A stretch of DNA of 64,000 nucleotides, taken from assembly GCF_005877055.1 (NCBI RefSeq), contig NZ_CP039424.1, positions 3,100,001 to 3,164,000 of the forward strand. The letters run 5' to 3'. Position numbers and translations under genes: made by a program. Origin of the DNA: Citricoccus sp. SGAir0253. GTDB taxonomy: Bacteria; Actinomycetota; Actinomycetes; Actinomycetales; Micrococcaceae. A model generated the notes under the pieces. That model had not been told where the DNA came from. It saw only the letters and a list, made by a program, of their open reading frames with translations, and searched no databases. Positions within the stretch are counted from its first letter, which is position 1; every line of letters starts with the position of its first letter. Positions 17,809 to 24,401 of the stretch are shown piece after piece.

Positions 17809-17895
17809 CCATCGATCCTGGCGGTAGCACCCTGGCCCCTGTCGGGCGGGTTGCTGCGGCGTCGTCGAGCCAGATCTCTCGGCCGCTCTGGATGG
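17809..17895 (-). promoter_or_regulatory. SAM-I (S-box) riboswitch, copy c
   Basis: Minus-strand core as in copy b with one change in the AGAGATCTGGCTCG segment. A CACAGT hexamer ends 10 bases before P1 and is a likely -10, so transcription begins at the aptamer. The closing CGATGG continues as AAGGA ahead of the LLM-metNIQ operon. Confidence 0.87.
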
Positions 17896-18137
17896 TTACG
17901 GATCCACTGTGGGGCCGTCCGGAGCCGGGGCGCCAACCGGGCGTCACACTCCGACGCGTACCGATCACCCCGCGCCAGGAACGCTGCAGGCTGCCCCGAT
18001 GAGGGTCCAGCATGACGCTCCGTGACGTCACGTGACGCAGGCAGCGGTCCCCGCTTCCCGGGACGCCACGACACGCCGCCCAAAGCGGCATCGGTGGTGG
18101 CGGCGCCGTCCCGCACCTGCTTCACTATTGCCACCAA
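17896..18137. promoter_or_regulatory. Divergent control region between riboswitches c and d
   Basis: No gene. It carries the two outward promoters: CACAGT for copy c (minus) and CACTAT at 18123-18128 for copy d (plus). In its middle a perfect palindrome GTGACGTCAC (18022-18031) overlaps TCACGTGA (18028-18035), giving a dense set of TGACG half-sites that could bind a shared activator or repressor. Confidence 0.5.
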
Positions 18138-18229
18138 CCATCCAGAGCGGCCGAGAGATCTGGCTCCGTGACGCCGCAGCAACCGCCCGGTCCCCGACCG
18201 GGAAACGGTGCTCATGCCAGAAGCGATGG
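18138..18229 (+). promoter_or_regulatory. SAM-I (S-box) riboswitch, copy d
   Basis: CCATCCAGAGCGGCCGAGAG starts P1/P2, CGCCGCAGCAACC follows, then a P3 of CCCGGTC/GACCGGG type, ACGGTGCTCATGCCAG and closing GCGATGG. The closing strand shares GG with GGAGAG, the ribosome site of the ABC ATPase gene at 18242, so ligand binding should mask it. Confidence 0.86.
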
Positions 18230-18241
18230 AGAGTGATGATC

Positions 18242-19096
18242 ATGACCGCCCTTGCCGAACCGCGCCTGGCCGCCGGCACGGGAGCCCGCGTGGGGTCACC
18301 CGGCAACGCCACGGCCGCGAGCCTGTCCGTGGAGTTCCGTGGCGTCGGCCGCTCCTTCCCCGGCCTCGAGGGAGAGCGCACCGTCCTGCGGGACCTGACC
18401 CTGGAGGTCGCCCCGGGCGAGGTGCTCGCCATCCTCGGCGCCTCCGGCTGCGGCAAGTCGACCCTGTTGCGGGCCGCGGGCGGCCTGGACACCGGGAACA
18501 CCGGCGAGATCCTCATCGGCGGCCGGCGGGTCGCGCCGCATGACGCACGCACCGCCGTCGGGTTCCAGGAACCCCGCCTGATGCCCTGGCGCACCATCCA
18601 CCAGAACGTGTCCCTGGGCCTGCCGCACGGAACCGGCCGCGCCGAGGGCCGCGAGCGCGTGGACCACCTCCTCGAGCTCGTCGGGCTGGCCGCCCACGCC
18701 GGGCACCGCCCGCGCGAGGTCTCGGGCGGCATGGCCCAGCGCACCTCGCTCGCCCGGGCCCTGGCGCGCCGGCCCGGCGTGCTGCTGCTGGACGAGCCGT
18801 TCGGTGCCCTCGACGCACTGACCCGGATGCGGATGCAGGACCTCCTGCTGGACATCCACGCGCGCACCGCCACCACCATCCTGCTCGTCACCCACGACGT
18901 GGACGAGGCCCTGCAGCTGGCCGACCGCATCCTGCTCCTCGGCCGGGACCACGCGCCGGACGCCGCCCCGGGTGCCTCCGCCCGCACCGTCCTCACGGTG
19001 CCCGGCGAGCGCCCCCGGGACCGCGGCTCGGCCGAGCTCGCCGCCCTGCGCTCCGAGCTGCTGGACGGCCTCGGGGTGGACGCCCACCGCCGCTGA
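18242..19096 (+). CDS. ABC transporter ATP-binding protein, SsuB/TauB-like
   Basis: 284 residues. Walker A GASGCGKSTL near 83, GFQEPRLMPW (typical of the nitrate/sulfonate/taurine group), signature VSGGMAQRTSLARAL and Walker B VLLLDEPFGALD, then H-loop THDVDEA. ATG 18242 is chosen over ATG 18236 because GGAGAG (18228-18233) is 8 bases away. With the binding protein and permease downstream it forms a sulfonate-type importer under SAM control. Confidence 0.87.
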   Translation: MTALAEPRLAAGTGARVGSPGNATAASLSVEFRGVGRSFPGLEGERTVLRDLTLEVAPGEVLAILGASGCGKSTLLRAAGGLDTGNTGEILIGGRRVAPHDARTAVGFQEPRLMPWRTIHQNVSLGLPHGTGRAEGRERVDHLLELVGLAAHAGHRPREVSGGMAQRTSLARALARRPGVLLLDEPFGALDALTRMRMQDLLLDIHARTATTILLVTHDVDEALQLADRILLLGRDHAPDAAPGASARTVLTVPGERPRDRGSAELAALRSELLDGLGVDAHRR

Positions 19097-19151
19097 GCGG
19101 CGGGCCCGCCCCGTCCGGCACCGGCTCCTCGGTCCGGGCCCCTCCACGGGC

Positions 19152-19175
19152 GGGCCGTCCGCGCCCGGACGGCCC
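19152..19175 (+). terminator. Hairpin between the importer ATPase and binding-protein genes
   Basis: A 10-bp perfect stem (GGGCCGTCCG with its complement, four-base loop) followed by CCCC. It may be a partial terminator or an mRNA-stability element that sets the ratio of subunits. Confidence 0.45.
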
Positions 19176-19263
19176 CCCAACCTCCCTCCCGGCCGTGCTC
19201 CACGCCCGGCCGCCTCCTTCCGCGTTTCCCTGCATCACCGCAACCGTCCCGAAAGGCATCCCC

Positions 19264-20292
19264 ATGCGCTCACGACTTGCCCTCTCCACCGCCGCCCTGG
19301 CCGTCTCCGCCCTCGCCCTGACCGGCTGCGTGGCCGGCGAGGGCTCAGGCGGCGGCGCCGCCCAGGCCGGGGCCTCCGGCACCGCCGGTGGCGGCAGCGG
19401 CGGCACCCTGGACATCGACTTCGCCACCTACAACCCCCTCTCCCTCGTGATCAAGGAGAAGGGCTGGCTGGAGGAGGAGCTCTCGGACGAGGGCGTCACC
19501 GTCAACTGGGTCCAGTCCGCCGGCTCCAACAAGGCCAACGAGGCGCTGCGCGCCGAGGCCATCGACGTCGGCTCCACCGCCGGCTCCGCGGCCCTGCTGG
19601 CCCGGGCCAACGGCACCCCGATCAAGACCATCGCCCTGTACTCCCAGCCGGAGTGGTCCGCCCTGGTCACCGGCCCCGACTCGGACATCACCGAGGTCGC
19701 GGACCTCGCCGGCCGGGACGTGGCGGCCACGAAGGGGACCGACCCATACTTCTTCCTCATCCAGTCCCTCGAGGAGGCCGGGGTGGACCCGTCCGAGGTC
19801 ACCGTGCAGAACCTGCAGCACGCCGACGGCAAGACCGCCCTGGACAACGGCTCCGTGGACGCCTGGGCCGGCCTCGACCCGATCATGGCCGGAGCGGAGG
19901 CCGAGGGCGCGGAGCTGTTCTACCGCAACGTCGACTTCAACACCTACGGCTTCCTCAACGCCACGGAGTCCTTCCTCGAGGAATCCCCCGAGCTGGCCCA
20001 GACGGTGGTGGACGTCTACGAGAAGGCGCGCGCCTGGTCCCTGGAGAACCCCGAGGAGACGGCGCGGATCCTCGCCGAGGTCGCCGGGCTGGACGAGGAG
20101 GTGGCCACCACGGTCATCGAGGAGCGCTCGAACCTGGACGTGGACCCCGTGCCCGGGCAGGACCAGCTGGACGTGCTGGAGCGGGTCGGGCCCATCCTCG
20201 TGGAGACCGGCGACGTCGCCAGCCAGGACAACGTGGACACCGCCCTGGCCGAGCTGCTCGAGCCGGCCTACGCCGAAGAGGCCACCCGGTGA
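19264..20292 (+). CDS. ABC transporter substrate-binding lipoprotein, SsuA-like
   Basis: 342 residues. A lipoprotein signal ends in ALALTGCVAGE (Cys near 21). The mature part has FATYNPLSLVIKEKGWLEEEL, SAGSNKANEALRAEAIDVGST and GRDVAATKGTDPYFFL, the pattern of the aliphatic sulfonate/nitrate/taurine binding family. Start ATG 19264 follows GAAAGG. Binds substrate outside the cell for the adjacent permease. Ligand could be a sulfonate, sulfate ester or other organosulfur compound; this is inferred from family and SAM control. Confidence 0.87.
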   Translation: MRSRLALSTAALAVSALALTGCVAGEGSGGGAAQAGASGTAGGGSGGTLDIDFATYNPLSLVIKEKGWLEEELSDEGVTVNWVQSAGSNKANEALRAEAIDVGSTAGSAALLARANGTPIKTIALYSQPEWSALVTGPDSDITEVADLAGRDVAATKGTDPYFFLIQSLEEAGVDPSEVTVQNLQHADGKTALDNGSVDAWAGLDPIMAGAEAEGAELFYRNVDFNTYGFLNATESFLEESPELAQTVVDVYEKARAWSLENPEETARILAEVAGLDEEVATTVIEERSNLDVDPVPGQDQLDVLERVGPILVETGDVASQDNVDTALAELLEPAYAEEATR

Positions 20293-21224
20293 GCCGCGCG
20301 GCCTCGCCCGACCACGCCGTCCCGCCCGGCACGGTGGGCGCCTCGCCCGCGGCGGCGGGCACGTCCGTCCCGACGCCGGCCGCCGCCGGTCCGGCGCCCC
20401 GGTCCGGCAGGACGTCCGGTCACCGCCGCGGCGGCCGGACGGGGTCCGGCCCCGGCACACCCGGGATCCTCGGCACGCCGGCCGGACGGGCCGCCGTCGG
20501 GCTCGTGGTCCCCGTGCTGCTGGTGACCGCGTGGTGGGCGGCGACCGCGGCGGGAGTGTTCTCCCCCGTGCAACTGCCCTCTCCGGCCTCCGTGGTGCAG
20601 GCCGGCGTGCAGCTGGCCTCGGACGGCTCGCTGGGGCACCACGTCGCCATCTCGGTGCAGCGCGTGCTGCTGGGCTTCGCCATCGGCGGGGCGCTCGGCC
20701 TGCTGGTCGGGTCCGTGCTGGGGCTGTCCACGTGGGCCGATGCGCTCCTGTCCCCCCTGGTCGGGGCGGTGCGGGCGGTGCCGTCCCTGGCCTGGGTGCC
20801 GCTGTTGATCCTCTGGATGAAGATCGGCGAGGACTCCAAGATCACGCTCATCGCGATCGGCGCGTTCTTCCCGGTCTTCACCACCGTGCACGCGGCGCTG
20901 CGCCACGTGGACCCGCACCTCGTGGAGGCCGGGCGGGCGTTCGGCTACCACGGCCTGCGGCTGCTGCGCACGGTGCAGCTGCCCGCGGTGACCCCGTCCG
21001 TGTTCTCGGGCCTGCGGCTGGCCCTGGCCCAGGCGTGGCTGTTCCTCGTGGCCGCCGAGCTGATCGCCTCCTCCATGGGACTCGGCTTCCTGCTGACGGA
21101 CTCGCAGAACAACGGGCGGACCGACCGCTTGGTCCTGGCGATCATCCTGCTGGCCGTGATCGGCAAGGCCACCGACGCCGTCCTGGGCCTCGTGGAGAGG
21201 TGGGCGGTCCGGCGCTGGACCTGA
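20289..21224 (+). CDS. ABC transporter permease, SsuC-like
   Basis: 311 residues. An unusually long Pro/Gly/Arg-rich N-terminus (about 60 residues) precedes six membrane helices. The permease core has AVRAVPSLAWVPLLILWMKIGE, EAGRAFGYHGLRLLRTVQLPAV (EAA-type loop) and AWLFLVAAELIASSMGLGFLL, all SsuC/TauC-like. Start GTG 20289 overlaps the binding-protein stop (GTGA). Confidence 0.88.
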   Translation: MSRAASPDHAVPPGTVGASPAAAGTSVPTPAAAGPAPRSGRTSGHRRGGRTGSGPGTPGILGTPAGRAAVGLVVPVLLVTAWWAATAAGVFSPVQLPSPASVVQAGVQLASDGSLGHHVAISVQRVLLGFAIGGALGLLVGSVLGLSTWADALLSPLVGAVRAVPSLAWVPLLILWMKIGEDSKITLIAIGAFFPVFTTVHAALRHVDPHLVEAGRAFGYHGLRLLRTVQLPAVTPSVFSGLRLALAQAWLFLVAAELIASSMGLGFLLTDSQNNGRTDRLVLAIILLAVIGKATDAVLGLVERWAVRRWT

Positions 21225-21260
21225 CCGGCCCCGCCGCCCCTCCCCTCCTCCCCGCCCATG

Positions 21261-21304
21261 ACTTTGCGGGCAGAAGCCACCGGTGGATTCTGCCCGCAAA
21301 GTCG
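21261..21304. repeat. 42-bp hairpin repeat, member 1 (terminator)
   Basis: GACTTTGCGGGCAGAA and its complement flank a centre containing CCACCGGTGG. It follows the permease gene by 36 bases and probably terminates the importer operon. It has the same length and layout as the element at 50146-50187, with paired base changes that keep the stem intact. Confidence 0.75.
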
Positions 21305-21318
21305 CGTCCTAAGGGTAC

Positions 21319-21348
21319 TTGCATACCCCTGGGGGTATCTTGCATACT
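21319..21348 (+). promoter_or_regulatory. Rhodanese promoter with a CsoR-type operator in its spacer
   Basis: TTGCAT (21319-21324) and CATACT (21343-21348) form -35 and -10 boxes 18 bases apart. Between them lies ATACCCCTGGGGGTAT (21323-21338), a G-tract palindrome of the CsoR/RcnR family. A repressor bound here would block polymerase directly. Nearly the same box lies before csoR. Confidence 0.75.
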
Positions 21349-21413
21349 GGTTCCGACCGAACCCGTCCGAGACCCCGCGGCGCGCCGCGGGGCCCGCCGC
21401 CCCAGGAGGCCCC

Positions 21414-21713
21414 ATGCCCGAGATCACCATCACCGATGCCAACCAGCGCCGCGCCCAGGACCAGGTGCTCGACGTCCGCGAGGACTTCGAGGTCGTCGAG
21501 GGGATGATCCCCGGCGCCCTGCACATCCCCATGGGCCAGCTCGGCGCCCGGCTCGGCGAGCTGGACCAGTCCCGCCCCGTGATCGTCGTGTGCCGCAGCG
21601 GCAACCGCAGCGCCCGCGTGGCCGAGGCCCTCAACCAGGCCGGCTACACCGCGGACACCATGGCCGGCGGCATGATGGCCTGGCAGGGCTCCGGGCTGCC
21701 CACCGACCGGTAG
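21414..21713 (+). CDS. Single-domain rhodanese-like protein
   Basis: 99 residues, one rhodanese domain. The active-site loop VVCRSGNRSA holds the sulfur-carrying Cys near 60; DVREDFEVVEGMIPGALHIP is the typical core and AGGMMAWQGSGLP the end. Such proteins move or detoxify sulfane sulfur in the cytoplasm. Start ATG 21414 follows CAGGAGG. The CsoR-type promoter links it to copper or persulfide stress. Confidence 0.9.
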   Translation: MPEITITDANQRRAQDQVLDVREDFEVVEGMIPGALHIPMGQLGARLGELDQSRPVIVVCRSGNRSARVAEALNQAGYTADTMAGGMMAWQGSGLPTDR

Positions 21714-21841
21714 TCACCGCCGGGAGGCCCGTCCCGGCCCTGACGAGGACGGGCGCCCGGACGCGGGGCGTGGGCGCACGTCCGGACGCGGGGCGTCACC
21801 CGGACACCTCCCGTTCCCGGACGGGTCCTAGGATGACCCGC

Positions 21842-22543
21842 GTGCAGCCCCGATTCACCGAGACGCCCGTGGACAGCGAGTCCAAGACCCTGCGCGCCGC
21901 AGGGACCTGGACCGGACGACAGCAGACGCGGGTGGCGATCCGCGGCTTCGCCTTCACCGTGGACGAGCCCGAGGCGATCGGGGGCCGCGACGAGGCCCCC
22001 ACGCCCATGGAGTACCTCGCCGGCGCCGTGGACGCCTGCATCACGGTCACGATCGACCAGGCCGCCGCCCGGCGCGGCCTCGGGCTGACCGGGATCTCCA
22101 CCTACTCCCTGGCTCGCCAGGACCGCCGCGGCCTGGCCGGCACCGCGGACGTCCAGCCCTACTTCCACGCCTACCGCCTGCAGGTCTGCGTCGGCACCCC
22201 CGAGACCGACCCGGCGGTCCTGCGGGACTTCGCCGCCGCCGTCGAGCATTCCTGCCCCGCCGTGAACCTGCTGCGGGACGCGAACGTGGACCTGACCGTG
22301 GCGTGGTCCTTCGCCGCGCGCACCGTGGCGCACGACGCCGAGGCCGCGTGCAACCTTGCCCTCGGCTATCCCGTGCCGAACGCGCCCGTGGGCGCCCCGG
22401 AGCCTGTCTTCACCTGCGAGGACGCGGACGTGCGCCGAGGGCCCGACGGCGGCGCACCGGCCGGGCGGGCCGGCGCCCCGGGCACTGCGGGCGCGGCGGA
22501 CGCGGGCACTGCGGGCGCGGCGGACGCGAGGGTGCGCGCATGA
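21842..22543 (+). CDS. OsmC family peroxiredoxin-like protein
   Basis: 233 residues. It has the two OsmC cysteines (VDACITVTI and VEHSCPAVNLL) that reduce organic hydroperoxides, or sulfur-derived substrates in some members. GTG 21842 is preferred because TAGGAT (21828-21833) lies 8 bases upstream as a -10, implying a leaderless mRNA; ATG 21833 is the alternative. The C-terminus is a low-complexity Ala/Gly tail with an exact 24-bp tandem repeat. It overlaps the next gene by ATGA. Confidence 0.82.
   Translation: MQPRFTETPVDSESKTLRAAGTWTGRQQTRVAIRGFAFTVDEPEAIGGRDEAPTPMEYLAGAVDACITVTIDQAAARRGLGLTGISTYSLARQDRRGLAGTADVQPYFHAYRLQVCVGTPETDPAVLRDFAAAVEHSCPAVNLLRDANVDLTVAWSFAARTVAHDAEAACNLALGYPVPNAPVGAPEPVFTCEDADVRRGPDGGAPAGRAGAPGTAGAADAGTAGAADARVRA
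22480..22527. repeat. Two exact 24-bp tandem copies inside the OsmC gene
   Basis: The unit at 22480-22503 is repeated at 22504-22527 and encodes GTAGAADA twice in the C-terminal tail. In-frame slippage is the likely origin. Confidence 0.75.
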
Positions 22544-24234
22544 CCGCGGCGGGGCTGTGGACGATCGCCTTGGCCCTGGCCTACACCGCTTGGCTCGTGC
22601 TCGGCGGGCGGATCGTCACGCGCCGCCGGGAGACCGGCCGGGGCGGGTTCTTCGTGGGCGGCCGCTCCTTCGGGCCCTGGACGGTGGCGTTCTGCATCAC
22701 CGGCCTGTTCTCCGGCTCGTCCTACATCGCGATCGTGGAGCTGAGCTACCGGACCGGCGTCTCGGCGATCTGGTACGGCGTCGCGGAGACGGTGCAGGTG
22801 CTGCTCATCGCGCTGCTGCTGGTCAAGCCCCTGCGGGAGCGGCTCGTGGTGACGGTGACCGGCATCATCGGGGACCGGTTCGGCCGGGCCGCCAAGGCCG
22901 TGGGCTCCGTCATCACCGGGCTCACCTTCCCCATGTACTCCGTGGCCACCACGATCGCCTTCGCCTCCGCGCTGTCCGTGGTGACGGACCTGTCCCTGCC
23001 GCTGTCCGTGGCCGTCACGGCCGTGGTGCTGCTGGGCTTCCTGTCCTCCGGCGGGATGCGCTCGGTCGGGTTCAGCCAGACCATGAACGTCGTCATGATC
23101 GGGCTGATGTTCCTCGTGGGGCTGTGGGCCCTGCTCGCCGAGCCGGGGCTGGCCGGCCCCGGCGGGCTGGCCGCCTTCGCGGCGGAGCGCCCGGAGATGT
23201 TCGACCCGGTCAATGCCGGGACCTCGCTGATCGTGGCGTGGTTCGGCACCTTCATCATCAACGTCCCGCTGGCCCAGGCCGCGTTCCAGATGTCGATGTC
23301 CGCCCGCACCCCGGCCGACGGCCAGCGGGGCCTGCTGCGCGCCGCCGTCCTGGGCGCCCCGCTGCTCGTGCTCGGCGTGCTCGTGGGGGTGGCCGCGGCG
23401 ATCGTCACCCCGGGGGGCGCGCTGCCGCTGGTCTCGATCGCCGAGTACGTCACCGGCACGGTGCCGCCCTGGGCGGCCGGCGTGTTCTTCGTGGGCCTGT
23501 GGGCCTGCGCCCTGGGCTGGGCCGGGCCCTGCCAGTTCTCCGGGGCCACCTCGCTGGGCCGCGACCTCGGCTCCGCGCTGCACCCCGGGGCCACCGAGGC
23601 GCAGCTGGTGCGCTACACCCGGGTGGCGCTCGTGGGGCTCACGGTGGTCATGGTCGCCTTCGCCCTGCTGCGCACCGAGGAGTCCGCGTGGTGGAACGTC
23701 ATGGCGTGGACCCTGCGCAACGGCGCCACGCTGGCCCCCGTCCTCGCCGCGTTCGCCTGGCCCCTGGCCACGCGGTCCGCGGCCCTCGCCGCCATGCTGG
23801 CCGGCTTCGGCACGGGGCTGGCCTGGTACGCGGCCTCCGGCTTCCACCCCACCGCGTTCCTGCTCGGGCTGCATCCCGTGTGGCTCGGGATGGCCGTGAA
23901 CCTGCTGGCCATGACCGCGGTGACGCTCGCGCGGTCCGAGTGGCGCCTCGCCGCGCCGGGCCGCCGCCGCCAGCGCGGGGTGACGGCCCTGGCCGGCGCC
24001 GGGGTCCTCGTGGCGCTCGCCGCGGTCGTCTGGCCGTGGCTCACCGCGAACGGGATGACGGGCCTGCTGCTCGGCGCCGTGGCCCTGTGCCTGTTCTCCG
24101 CTGCGGTGCTCCTGACCGAGGGCACCGGGACCCGCCGCGCCGCCGGGGGCGCCCGGGAGGACGCAGGCGCGGTGGAGCCCTCCTCCGCCGCGCCCTCCCC
24201 GGGGACGGCCGCCTCGGCACCGCCCGCCGCGTAG
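22540..24234 (+). CDS. Sodium:solute symporter family permease
   Basis: 564 residues with about 13 membrane helices, LeuT/SSS fold. Family features include GGRSFGPWTVAFCITGLFSGSSY near 45, GLTFPMYSVATTIAFAS and WAGPCQFSGATSLGRDL. Start ATG 22540 overlaps the OsmC stop. The acetyl-CoA synthetase gene lies 167 bases downstream, so a monocarboxylate such as acetate is a possible substrate; this is context only, as it sits outside the riboswitch transcript. The C-terminal tail is Ala/Pro-rich. Confidence 0.8.
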   Translation: MTAAGLWTIALALAYTAWLVLGGRIVTRRRETGRGGFFVGGRSFGPWTVAFCITGLFSGSSYIAIVELSYRTGVSAIWYGVAETVQVLLIALLLVKPLRERLVVTVTGIIGDRFGRAAKAVGSVITGLTFPMYSVATTIAFASALSVVTDLSLPLSVAVTAVVLLGFLSSGGMRSVGFSQTMNVVMIGLMFLVGLWALLAEPGLAGPGGLAAFAAERPEMFDPVNAGTSLIVAWFGTFIINVPLAQAAFQMSMSARTPADGQRGLLRAAVLGAPLLVLGVLVGVAAAIVTPGGALPLVSIAEYVTGTVPPWAAGVFFVGLWACALGWAGPCQFSGATSLGRDLGSALHPGATEAQLVRYTRVALVGLTVVMVAFALLRTEESAWWNVMAWTLRNGATLAPVLAAFAWPLATRSAALAAMLAGFGTGLAWYAASGFHPTAFLLGLHPVWLGMAVNLLAMTAVTLARSEWRLAAPGRRRQRGVTALAGAGVLVALAAVVWPWLTANGMTGLLLGAVALCLFSAAVLLTEGTGTRRAAGGAREDAGAVEPSSAAPSPGTAASAPPAA

Positions 24235-24288
24235 CACGCGGTCACCCGTTTCGCGCCCGGGGCCGGACCGGCCGTACAGTGGAGTCGA

Positions 24289-24387
24289 CCATCCCGAGCG
24301 GCCGAGAGATCTGGCTCCGTGACGCCGCAGCAACCCGCGGGACCGGCAGTGCGCCGGCCCGCCAGGTGCTACCGCCAGATTCGATGG
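24289..24387 (+). promoter_or_regulatory. SAM-I (S-box) riboswitch, copy e
   Basis: CCATCCCGAGCGGCCGAGAG, CGCCGCAGCAACC, a long P3 (CCGGCAGTGCGCCGG), GGTGCTACCGCCAG and closing TCGATGG. TACAGT at 24275-24280 ends 8 bases before P1 and is a good -10. The closing strand is followed by AAAGAAGG, the ribosome site of the acetyl-CoA synthetase gene (GTG 24402). Confidence 0.86.
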
Positions 24388-24401
24388 AAAGAAGGTTTCC
24401 C

